From Bauldia sp. (GTDB taxonomy: Bacteria > Pseudomonadota > Alphaproteobacteria > Rhizobiales > Kaistiaceae): a stretch of 8,281 bases of DNA. The stretch is from positions 1 through 8,281 of the forward strand of contig JAGRKY010000040.1 in assembly GCA_020442095.1 (NCBI GenBank), read 5' to 3'. Numbering within the stretch: the first letter of the stretch is position 1; every line of letters starts with the position of its first letter. Made by a program: the position numbers and the translations under genes. Below, piece by piece: positions 1-5,942 of this stretch. A model generated the notes under the pieces. That model made no database searches. It saw nothing but the letters and a program-made list of their open reading frames with translations, and had not been told where the DNA came from.

Positions 1-132
1 CTCGGCATCGACTACATCAACAAGCGCAACGACATGATCGCGGCCGTCACCATCGAGGACGTGCGGAAGGCGGCGGCGCGGCTCTTCTCCGGCGACATGA
101 CCATCGTCCGGGTCGGCCAGCCGGCGACCTGA
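1..132 (+). CDS. M16-family (pitrilysin-like) peptidase, C-terminal end only
   Basis: The window opens inside this gene. The frame from base 1 encodes 43 residues ending at a TGA at 130-132. The visible tail reads like the end of an M16 zinc-peptidase-family subunit: an amphipathic stretch with 'VTIEDVRKAAARLF' (residues 16-29), followed by a closing beta strand 'MTIVRVGQ' (33-40). In this family the last domain usually ends with such a 'v.peDv..aA..lf.....tvvvvG' pattern. The catalytic HXXEH motif would lie far upstream, so it is not possible to say whether this is the active or the inactive M16 subunit. The patatin-like gene starts 2 nt after the stop, so the two are probably co-transcribed. 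The family call rests on a short segment and on recall of the family pattern. Confidence 0.7.
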   Translation, partial: LGIDYINKRNDMIAAVTIEDVRKAAARLFSGDMTIVRVGQPAT

Positions 133-134
133 GG

Positions 135-980
135 ATGGCCGCCGGCCCGGACGATCTCCGTGTCGGTCTGGCCCTTGGTGGAGGCGCGGCCCAGGGCTTT
201 GCCCATATCCTCGTGCTCGAGGTGCTGGACGAGCTTGGCCTGAGGCCGTCGGCGATCGCAGCGACGTCGATGGGGGCGGTGATCGGCGCCGCCTATGCCG
301 CCGGCATGTCGGGCGCGGAAATCCGGCGCCACGCCATCGACGTCTTCCGCAGCCGGTCGAAATTCCTCGGGCGCCTGTGGCAGATGCGGCCGCGGCAGCT
401 CGATGAGATCGCCATCGGCATCGGCCAGTACGACCTGGAGCGCGCCCTCGGCATCTTCCTGCCCGAGGGGCTCCCGGACCAGATTTCCGACCTGCCGATC
501 CGCTTCAAGGCGGTGGCGACAGACTATTATTCGGGCGACGAGGCGGTGCTCGGCGACGGCCCCCTGATCCGTGCCGTGGCGGCATCGGCGGCCGTGCCGA
601 TGCTTTTCCGGCCGGTGCTGGTCGGCGGTCGCGTCATGGTCGACGGCAACCTCTGCAATCCCGTGCCCTTCGATGTTCTGGACGACGTCGATTTCGTTAT
701 CGCGTCCGATGTGGTCACCGAACCGACAGGCGGTGCTGACAGAATCCCCGGATCGCTCGAATCGCTCTTCGGCGCCACCTCGATTCTGATACGTTCCCTG
801 ATGATGCAGAAACTCAAGGCGGGACCCGCTCCCGACGTGCTGATCCGGATGCCGACCGCAGCCTTCAACATTCTCGATTTCACCAAGGCAGCGGCCATCA
901 TGGATGCCTGCGAGCCGATGAAGGACGAGGTCAGGCGCCGCCTTGAAACGGCGCTTGCCGAGCGCACATCTTTGTCATGA
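135..980 (+). CDS. Patatin-like phospholipase family protein, copy A (degenerate active-site motifs)
   Basis: The 281-residue product has the bacterial patatin/RssA-like fold signature. The glycine-rich oxyanion loop is GGGAAQG (15-21), the nucleophile elbow is ATSMG with Ser45, and the partner aspartate is Asp170 in VDGN. Patatins normally hydrolyse acyl chains from lipids using a Ser-Asp dyad. Here the dyad is kept, but the usual G-x-S-x-G has Ala in place of the first Gly. The Arg/Lys normally found in the oxyanion loop is Gln, and the D-G-G/A is D-G-N. Compared with the next gene the protein also lacks about four residues near 90-93. It is roughly half identical by eye to that paralogue over its full length. 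No signal peptide is visible. The ATG follows the upstream stop by 2 nt with GAGG directly abutting it, so initiation is probably coupled. The 3' half uses more A/T-ending codons than copy B. Substrate unknown; activity may be altered or lost (inference). Confidence 0.88.
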   Translation: MAAGPDDLRVGLALGGGAAQGFAHILVLEVLDELGLRPSAIAATSMGAVIGAAYAAGMSGAEIRRHAIDVFRSRSKFLGRLWQMRPRQLDEIAIGIGQYDLERALGIFLPEGLPDQISDLPIRFKAVATDYYSGDEAVLGDGPLIRAVAASAAVPMLFRPVLVGGRVMVDGNLCNPVPFDVLDDVDFVIASDVVTEPTGGADRIPGSLESLFGATSILIRSLMMQKLKAGPAPDVLIRMPTAAFNILDFTKAAAIMDACEPMKDEVRRRLETALAERTSLS

Positions 981-1828
981 AACGGGAACCGAAAATCGGC
1001 CTCGCGCTCAGCGGCGGTGGCGCCCGCGGGCTGGGTCACATCCCTGTCCTCGAGGCGCTCGACGAGATGGGGCTGCGGCCTTCGGCGATCGCCGGCACCT
1101 CGATCGGCGCGGTGATGGGCGCCGGCTACGCCGCCGGGATGACGGGTACCGACATCTCGCGTTACGCGATCGAGATGTTCAAGAACCGCACCGACGTGCT
1201 CGGCCGCCTGTGGCAGCTCCGTCCCAAGCGGATGCGCGACCTCTTCTCGGAGGGCGGCTTCACCATCGGCCAGTTCGACGCCGAGCGGGTGATGGACACC
1301 TTCCTGCCCGCAGGCCTGCCGAAGAGCTTCGAGGACCTGACGATCCCGCTCAAGGTCGTCGCGACGGATTTTTATGGCCGCAAGCAGGCGGTGATCGATT
1401 CCGGACCGCTGTTTCCGGCGCTCGCCGCCTCCGCCGCCATCCCGATGCTGTTCCGCCCGGTGCGGATCGACGGCCAGGCGATGGTCGACGGCGGCGTCAT
1501 CAACCCGCTGCCCTTCGACATCGTCGCCAAGGATGTCGACATCGTCATCGCCGTCGATATCGTCGGTGGGCCGGTGGACCGCAAGGGCGGCGGCATGCCG
1601 GGGTCGCTCGAGGCGATCTATGGCGCGACGCAGCTCCTGATGCAGTCGATCATGGCGGAGAAGCTGCGCGGGCCGCATGCGCCGCACGTCGTCGTCATCC
1701 AGCCGCCGGTCAAGGCGCGCGTGCTCGACTTCATGAAGGCGACGCAGATCATCCATGGCGCCGCGCCGATCAAGGACGAGGTCAAACGGCGCGTGGAGAA
1801 AGAGATGGCGCTACTCGCCAAGGACTGA
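977..1828 (+). CDS. Patatin-like phospholipase family protein, copy B (intact motifs)
   Basis: The 283-residue product is a single-domain patatin-like acyl hydrolase with all signature elements: the oxyanion loop SGGGARG (12-18), the nucleophile elbow GTSIG (40-44) with Ser42, and the catalytic aspartate Asp171 in VDGG followed by NPLP. Family members cleave ester bonds in phospholipids or lysophospholipids; many bacterial single-domain versions (RssA/YchK-like) have no defined substrate. There is no obvious signal peptide, so it probably acts in the cytoplasm or at the inner face of the membrane. The start ATG overlaps the stop of copy A in an ATGA, indicating translational coupling. Conserved blocks shared with copy A (LRPSAIA, YAAGM, GRLWQ, PMLFRPV, PGSLE) show an old tandem duplication. 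The last 18 bases overlap the 3' end of the convergent MATE gene. Confidence 0.92.
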   Translation: MKREPKIGLALSGGGARGLGHIPVLEALDEMGLRPSAIAGTSIGAVMGAGYAAGMTGTDISRYAIEMFKNRTDVLGRLWQLRPKRMRDLFSEGGFTIGQFDAERVMDTFLPAGLPKSFEDLTIPLKVVATDFYGRKQAVIDSGPLFPALAASAAIPMLFRPVRIDGQAMVDGGVINPLPFDIVAKDVDIVIAVDIVGGPVDRKGGGMPGSLEAIYGATQLLMQSIMAEKLRGPHAPHVVVIQPPVKARVLDFMKATQIIHGAAPIKDEVKRRVEKEMALLAKD

Positions 1829-3244
1829 GTCGTCGCCCGGCGCGGGACCGCCGGCCATTGCGGGCCGGGCGTCGTCCGCAGCGGGAGACTGGCGATCGCG
1901 GCCGAGCCGGGCGATGATCCGGTAGGCGACGAAGACCGCGGCGATGCCGAAGGGGATGCCGCCGATGAAATACCCCGCGAGCACCCCCTTCATCCCGTAG
2001 AGATATTCGCCGGCAAGGACGAAGGGCACGGTGCCGAGGATCGCGCGGCCCCAGTTGAACGCCGTCGACAGCCGCGCGTGGCCGAGATTGTTGAAGGCCG
2101 CATTGCCGACGAAGAGGCCGCCCGCGAAGGCGAAGGTGATGGCGAAATAGGTGCTGAAGTCGGTGAGGAGGACGGCGCCGTCGCCCGCGAGGTGGAAGGC
2201 GACGACGATCCAGTGCTGGATCAGGAAGAGGATCGCCGAGACGACGATCGAATAGACGCCGGCGACGGTGATGGCGTTGCCGAGGGTGGCGCGGACCCGG
2301 CCATAGGCTTCGGCACCGTAATTCTGCGCGAAGATCGGGCCGACGGCGCCCGACAGCGCGAACAGCCCGCCGAAGGCGACCGGCAGGAGGCGGGAGATCA
2401 CCGTCCAGCCGGCGACCGCCTGGTCGCCATAGGGTGCGATCGCCGAGGTGACGTAGCCGGCGCCGACCGGGGTCGCGATGTTGGTCAGGATGGCGGGGAT
2501 GCCGATCGCCGCGAGCGGCCCGAAGTCGCGGAGGGCACGGGCGATGGTCGGGCGCGCGATCAGGTCGTGCTTCACGATCAGGACGCGGAGCGCGTAGCCG
2601 ACCATGACCAGCCGGGCGAGGACCGACGCGATCGCCGCGCCCGGGACGCCCCAGCCGACGCCGAGGATAAGGAGCGGGTCGAGGATCAGGATGGCGCCGC
2701 CATAGGCGAGCGTCGCATACATCGACTGCTTGGCGTCGCCGACCGCGCGCAGCAGCCCGACGAAGCACATGCCGAGGCCGAGGAGCGGCGTCGTCGGCAT
2801 CACGATCCACATGAAGAGAGCGGCGACCGAATGGGCGTTGCCGGTCGCCCCGATCAGCGTCAGCAACGGATTGACGAAGGGGAGGGTGGCGAGCGTGCTG
2901 CCGCCGCTGACCACGATCATCCAGACCACGGCCGAGCCGGCGACCTCGCGGGCATGCGCCCGGTCGCCGGCGCCAAGCGCCCGGGCGACCAGCGCCGTCG
3001 CGGCGATCATCACGCCGATGGTCAGCGAGGTGTAGAAATAGATGAGGGCCGAGGCATAGCCGACCGCGGCGGTGAGGCTCGGGTCGTGGAGCAGCGAGAT
3101 GTAGAAGAGGTTGAGGAAGTCGACGATGAAGATCGCCACCAGCCCGGCCGCGCCGGCCGCCGCCATGACCAGCACATGGCGCATGGTCGATCCCGTAACG
3201 AATCGCGCCTTCTGGGGCTGGGCGCCGGTTACGGATGACGACAT
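1811..3244 (-). CDS. MATE-family efflux transporter
   Basis: The product is a 477-residue, very hydrophobic protein with about twelve membrane segments (roughly 24-46, 60-86, 101-124, 138-160, 175-196, 199-222, 240-262, 275-303, 321-342, 360-385, 398-416, 419-445). The length and the two-halved layout fit MATE antiporters, which export cationic drugs or metabolites in exchange for Na+ or H+. Family-like features are ARALGAGD after TM2 (88-94 region), LRAVGDAKQSM (165-175), GPIFAQNYGA (302-311) and NNLGHARLSTAFNWGR in the second half. Start choice: the ATG complementary to 3242-3244 has AGGT six bases upstream and keeps the 'ARFVTGSTMRHVLVM' segment that usually precedes TM1. The frame extends upstream to 3376, but the extra residues look like non-coding GC sequence. 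An internal ATG at 3184 is a less likely alternative. The hydrophilic C-tail (about 448-477) is rich in Ala, Asp and Pro. Substrate unknown. Confidence 0.9.
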   Translation of the reverse strand: MSSSVTGAQPQKARFVTGSTMRHVLVMAAAGAAGLVAIFIVDFLNLFYISLLHDPSLTAAVGYASALIYFYTSLTIGVMIAATALVARALGAGDRAHAREVAGSAVVWMIVVSGGSTLATLPFVNPLLTLIGATGNAHSVAALFMWIVMPTTPLLGLGMCFVGLLRAVGDAKQSMYATLAYGGAILILDPLLILGVGWGVPGAAIASVLARLVMVGYALRVLIVKHDLIARPTIARALRDFGPLAAIGIPAILTNIATPVGAGYVTSAIAPYGDQAVAGWTVISRLLPVAFGGLFALSGAVGPIFAQNYGAEAYGRVRATLGNAITVAGVYSIVVSAILFLIQHWIVVAFHLAGDGAVLLTDFSTYFAITFAFAGGLFVGNAAFNNLGHARLSTAFNWGRAILGTVPFVLAGEYLYGMKGVLAGYFIGGIPFGIAAVFVAYRIIARLGRDRQSPAADDARPAMAGGPAPGDDSVLGE

Positions 3245-3250
3245 TGAATG

Positions 3251-3254
3251 ACCT
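3251..3254 (-). promoter_or_regulatory. Putative ribosome binding site of the MATE gene
   Basis: On the minus strand, AGGT lies six bases before the ATG at 3244. It supports that start over the longer upstream frame. A comparable GGGA element precedes the internal ATG at 3184, so the evidence is moderate. Confidence 0.4.
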
Positions 3255-3337
3255 GAATGAATGAAGGCGGGGCGAGCCGCAGGGCCGCGCCCGCAACATA
3301 TGACCCGGACCGTGGGCATGCAAATGGCGCCGCCGCG

Positions 3338-3366
3338 CTTGCCCAAATCGCGCCAGGACCATACAT
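3338..3366 (+). promoter_or_regulatory. Weak candidate promoter for the tldE operon
   Basis: CTTGCC at 3338-3343 matches five of six positions of the alphaproteobacterial -35 element CTTGAC. About 16-17 bases downstream lies CATACAT (3360-3366), a poor -10 element. Transcription from here would start near 3372 and give a leader of only about 14 nt containing the ribosome binding site. The position is sensible but the match is weak. Confidence 0.22.
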
Positions 3367-3374
3367 CACGGCGC

Positions 3375-3380
3375 AAGGAG
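3375..3380 (+). promoter_or_regulatory. Strong ribosome binding site of tldE
   Basis: AAGGAG lies five bases before the ATG at 3386. It is the best Shine-Dalgarno sequence in the window and fixes the tldE start, ruling out the 43-codon upstream extension of the open frame that begins at 3257. Confidence 0.85.
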
Positions 3381-3385
3381 ACAGC

Positions 3386-4732
3386 ATGACCGAAATCCTC
3401 GACCAGTCAGACCTCACCGATCGCGCCGCCCATCTCGTCGAAGCCGCCAGGAAAGCCGGAGCGGATGCAGCCGACACGGTCTGCGTCCGGGGGGTATCCC
3501 TCTCGGTCGACATGCGGCTCGGCAAGGTCGAGGAGACGCGGCGCGCCGAAGGCGACGATTTCACGCTGCGGGCTTTCGTCGGCAAGCGCTCGGCGACCGT
3601 CTCGGCGAATGTCCTCGCCGATCCGGCGGAACTCGCCGAACGGGCGGTCGCCATGGCGAAAGCCGCGCCGGAAGACCGGTTTGCCGGCCTCGCGGACCCC
3701 GGTCTCCTGGCGAAATCCTTCGACGACGACCTCGACCTCCTCGACGAGACGATCCCCCAGGCGGCGGAACTGACCGAGGCGGCGCTTGCCGCCGAGGACG
3801 CCATGCGGGCGGTCGAGGGCGTGTCCAATTCCGGCGGGGCAAGCGCCGGCTGGTCGCTCGGCGGCATGGTGCTCGCCACCTCGGACGGCTTCGCCGGCTC
3901 GTATCTGGCTTCGCGCTTCAGCCTTTCGGCCTCTGCGATCGCCGGGACGGGGACCGCAATGGAGCGCGACTACGATTATGCGATGCGCACCCATCGCGCC
4001 GATCTCGCTGATCCGGCGACAATCGGTCGCAAGGCCGGTGAGCGCGCCGTCCGCCGGCTTAATCCCGTCTCCTACGCTACCGGCCGGGCCACCGTGGTCT
4101 TCGATCCGCGCGTGGCGAGCGGCCTGCTCGGCAGCCTCGCCGGCGCCACCAACGGCGCGGCGATCGCCCGCAAGACGAGCTTCCTCCTCGACAAGATGGG
4201 CGCCGCGATCTTTCCGGCGAACATCAACGTGACCGACGATCCCTCGCGGCGGCGCGGGCTGGCATCGCGCCTCTTCGACGGCGAGGGCGTGCGTCCCGAG
4301 CCGCTCGACATCATCAGGGACGGCGTCCTCCAGACCTGGTTCCTCGATTCGGCGTCGGCGCGCGAGCTCGGCCTGGCGACCAACGGCCGCGCCAGTCGCG
4401 GCGGCGGCAACCCGTCTCCCGGGCCGACCAACCTGACGCTCGCACCGGGCGACCAGTCGCCCGAGGAACTGATGGCGGCGATCGGCGAAGGGCTCTACGT
4501 CACCGAGATGATCGGCCACGGCGCCAACCTCCTGACCGGCGACTACAGCCGCGGCGCCGCCGGCTTCGCGATCCGCGACGGCAAGCTCGCCGAACCGGTC
4601 AGCGAGATCACCGTCGCCGGCACCCTCGCCGAGATGTTCCGCCATCTCGTCGCGGCGTCGGATCTCGAATACCGCTTCTCGGTCAATGCCCCGACCGTTG
4701 CCATCGAAGGCATGACGGTGGCGGGACAATAG
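3386..4732 (+). CDS. tldE: TldE/PmbA-family protein, subunit of the TldD/TldE peptidase
   Basis: The 448-residue product has the length expected of TldE/PmbA (E. coli PmbA is about 450). With TldD this family forms a peptidase that clips unfolded peptides and matures some modified peptides such as microcins; only TldD carries the zinc-binding HExxxH motif, and none is seen here. Supporting segments are the N-terminal domain with a 'GKVEETRRAEGDDFTLRAF'-type strand pair (46-64), the central 'VVFDPRVASGLLGSLAGA' (237-254), and the diagnostic C-terminal 'HGANLLTGDYSRGAAGF' (378-394) followed by the 'EITVAGTLAEMF' barrel segment (407-418). A strong AAGGAG fixes the start. It is the first gene of the rightward operon, with cysQ three bases downstream. 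TldD is not in this window and would have to be encoded elsewhere. The cytoplasmic role is known from the family; its link to lipid A genes is only positional. Confidence 0.92.
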   Translation: MTEILDQSDLTDRAAHLVEAARKAGADAADTVCVRGVSLSVDMRLGKVEETRRAEGDDFTLRAFVGKRSATVSANVLADPAELAERAVAMAKAAPEDRFAGLADPGLLAKSFDDDLDLLDETIPQAAELTEAALAAEDAMRAVEGVSNSGGASAGWSLGGMVLATSDGFAGSYLASRFSLSASAIAGTGTAMERDYDYAMRTHRADLADPATIGRKAGERAVRRLNPVSYATGRATVVFDPRVASGLLGSLAGATNGAAIARKTSFLLDKMGAAIFPANINVTDDPSRRRGLASRLFDGEGVRPEPLDIIRDGVLQTWFLDSASARELGLATNGRASRGGGNPSPGPTNLTLAPGDQSPEELMAAIGEGLYVTEMIGHGANLLTGDYSRGAAGFAIRDGKLAEPVSEITVAGTLAEMFRHLVAASDLEYRFSVNAPTVAIEGMTVAGQ

Positions 4733-4735
4733 CTG

Positions 4736-5575
4736 GTGGCGCAGTCGGGCCCGGACGATCTCGCACTCCTCAAGGCTGCCGGCGCGGAAGCTGCCGACCT
4801 CGCGCTCGCCTATTTCAGGCGGGGGCCGAAGGCATGGACCAAGGACGGCGGCTCGCCGGTCAGCGAGGCGGACATCGCCGTCGACCGGCGGCTGGCCGAG
4901 ATTCTGACCACGGCCCGGCCGGACTATGGCTGGCTCTCCGAGGAAACCGCCGACAACCCGGAACGGCTGGACCGCTCCCGGGTCTTCGTCGTCGACCCGA
5001 TCGACGGGACGCGCGCCTTTCTCGAAGGGCGCGACGAATGGACGATTTCGCTCGCGGTGGTCGAGGACGGCAGGCCGATAACCGCGGTTCTCGTCGGGCC
5101 GATGCTGTCGGTGAGCTACTGGGCGGTCGCCGGCGGCGGCGCCTTCGAGGGCGACCGGCGGCTCAAACCCTCCGACAAGCGGGACTTCATCGGCGCGCGC
5201 TTCGCCGGTCCGCGCGCCTATGCACGGGCGGTCGAGGCGGAAACCGGCAGCCCCGCGCGGTCCCGCTATGTCGCCTCGCTGGCCTACCGCATCGCGCTGG
5301 TCGCCGGCGGCGAAATCGACGCCGCGATCGTCCGTCCGAGCGCCCGGGACTGGGACCTTGCGGCCGCCGACCTTTTGGTGCAGGAAGCCGGGGCGCGGTT
5401 GGGCGATCTCTCGGGCGAGGTGCTACGCTACAATACCAGCGACACCGGGCACCCGACCCTGATCGCCGCGGCGCCGGCCCTGTTCGACCGCGTCGTCGGG
5501 CTGGTCGAGACGATACACGAGCGATACGAAACCGAAGGGCGAGACGATCGACATGGCGCAATCCAGGGACGCTGA
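4736..5575 (+). CDS. cysQ: Inositol-monophosphatase-superfamily phosphatase, CysQ-like (3'(2'),5'-bisphosphate nucleotidase)
   Basis: The 279-residue product belongs to the Mg2+-dependent, Li+-sensitive IMPase/FBPase-like superfamily. Metal and phosphate ligands are visible in order: DGGSPVSEAD (37-46), the WLSEET acidic motif (66-71), DPIDGTRAF (88-96) with Asp88, Asp91 and Thr93, and the distal WDLAAADLLVQEAGA (206-220) with Asp207. CysQ hydrolyses PAP to AMP and phosphate, removing a by-product of sulfate assimilation and sulfation. The SEET and DPIDGT context fits CysQ better than inositol monophosphatase, but a related sugar or inositol phosphate substrate is possible. The start is a GTG three bases after the tldE stop, with GGGA about nine bases upstream. 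No in-frame ATG occurs near the start of the domain. The last 23 bases overlap the DUF4170 gene in another frame. Confidence 0.88.
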   Translation: MAQSGPDDLALLKAAGAEAADLALAYFRRGPKAWTKDGGSPVSEADIAVDRRLAEILTTARPDYGWLSEETADNPERLDRSRVFVVDPIDGTRAFLEGRDEWTISLAVVEDGRPITAVLVGPMLSVSYWAVAGGGAFEGDRRLKPSDKRDFIGARFAGPRAYARAVEAETGSPARSRYVASLAYRIALVAGGEIDAAIVRPSARDWDLAAADLLVQEAGARLGDLSGEVLRYNTSDTGHPTLIAAAPALFDRVVGLVETIHERYETEGRDDRHGAIQGR

Positions 5576-5819
5576 GCCGAATCGCGGGGCGCAGCTCCTC
5601 CATCTGGTATTCGGTGGAGATCTCGAGGATATCGAGGGTATCCGTTTCTCCGATCTCCACGAGGTTGATATCGTTGGAATTTACCCGAATTATGCCACCG
5701 CCTATGATGCCTGGAAGGACAAGGCGCAGTCCACGGTCGACAATGCCCGCAGGCGCTATTTCATTGTTCACCTGCACCGCCTCCTGGATCCGGAGACCGA
5801 TCTCCGGGCCGGCAGCTAG
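5553..5819 (+). CDS. DUF4170 family protein of unknown function
   Basis: This is a small 88-residue protein. From residue 14 it matches the alphaproteobacterial DUF4170 pattern as I recall it: LLHLVFGGDL (15-24), then DIVGIYPNYATAYDAWKDKAQ (39-59), then TVDNARRRYFIVHLHRLLDPE (61-81). The density of conserved aromatic and charged residues suggests one compact alpha/beta domain. There is no signal peptide or membrane segment. No enzymatic motif is recognised and no function is known to me. The ATG lies 23 bases inside the end of cysQ, so translation is probably coupled; the preceding AGGGCGAG is at best a weak ribosome site. It sits between a CysQ-like phosphatase and lipid A genes, a placement that I believe recurs in Rhizobiales. 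Codon use is less GC-biased than in its neighbours, with many ATT, GAT and TAT codons. Confidence 0.88.
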   Translation: MAQSRDAEPNRGAQLLHLVFGGDLEDIEGIRFSDLHEVDIVGIYPNYATAYDAWKDKAQSTVDNARRRYFIVHLHRLLDPETDLRAGS

Positions 5820-5878
5820 GGCGATTCTTCCGCTATGATTGGATTGGGCCACCGTCCGAATGCTTCAGTCTGGTGCAT

Positions 5879-5924
5879 CCCGCCGGTGGGAAAGTATCCA
5901 CGCTTTCCCTGAGGATGCGGCGGG
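5879..5924 (+). repeat. Nested inverted repeat in the gap before the acyltransferase gene
   Basis: CCCGCCG (5879-5885) can pair with CGGCGGG (5918-5924). Inside this, GGGAAAG (5888-5894) pairs perfectly with CTTTCCC (5903-5909) around an eight-base loop, TATCCACG. Together they form a two-tier hairpin with a small internal loop. No run of T follows, so it is not a classical intrinsic terminator. It could be an RNA control or processing element upstream of the acyltransferase start, or an attenuator. The rest of the 5820-5942 gap holds only a TATGAT resembling a -10 element (5834-5839) without a matching -35. Confidence 0.5.
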
Positions 5925-5942
5925 CGCAGATGGTCGATTTCA

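Larger units (their letters stand above)
3245..3385. promoter_or_regulatory. Divergent intergenic region between the MATE gene and the tldE operon
   Basis: These 141 bases separate two divergently read genes and must hold both sets of start signals unless transcripts enter from elsewhere. Near the MATE start there are three copies of TGAATGA (3245-3251, 3254-3260 and an overlapping one at 3258-3264), which lie in the MATE leader. The middle is GC-rich and contains short palindromes such as CATATG (3298-3303) and GCATGC (3316-3321). No operator for a known regulator is recognised. No convincing promoter for the MATE gene is seen on the minus strand. Confidence 0.5.

Noticed and set aside
527..1756. 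A 409-codon open frame on the minus strand opposite the patatin genes
   Set aside because: The translation is dominated by Arg, His, Asp and Ala with no recognisable domain. It mirrors the two well-supported patatin genes, and long antisense frames are expected in DNA this GC-rich.
943..1917. A 324-codon plus-strand frame overlapping patatin copy B
   Set aside because: It is a frame-shifted shadow of copy B with Arg/Gly/Asp-rich nonsense, while the 977-1828 frame carries intact patatin motifs.
2078..3238. A 386-codon plus-strand frame opposite the MATE gene
   Set aside because: The product is extremely Asp/Glu/Arg/Gly-rich without hydrophobic cores. The minus-strand frame encodes a clear twelve-helix transporter.
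3245..3376. N-terminal extension of the MATE frame up to 3376
   Set aside because: The extra 44 codons look like translated intergenic DNA and reach almost to the tldE start. The ATG at 3244 has a ribosome site and the normal distance to the first membrane helix.
3257..3385. N-terminal extension of tldE beginning at 3257
   Set aside because: The ATG at 3386 has a perfect AAGGAG five bases upstream, and the resulting 448 residues match the family length.
3407..4729. A 440-codon minus-strand frame opposite tldE
   Set aside because: Low-complexity Arg/Gly/Asp/His composition and no domain; antisense shadow of tldE.
5894..5902. DnaA-box-like GTATCCACG in the hairpin loop at 5894-5902
   Set aside because: It matches seven of nine bases of TTATCCACA, but it is a single copy in an operon gap with no AT-rich unwinding region or origin genes nearby. 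A chance match is likely.
5888..5909. Intrinsic transcription terminator between DUF4170 and the acyltransferase gene
   Set aside because: The stem is good, but no T tract follows and the downstream genes lie on the same strand in a tight operon, so it is reported only as a structured repeat.
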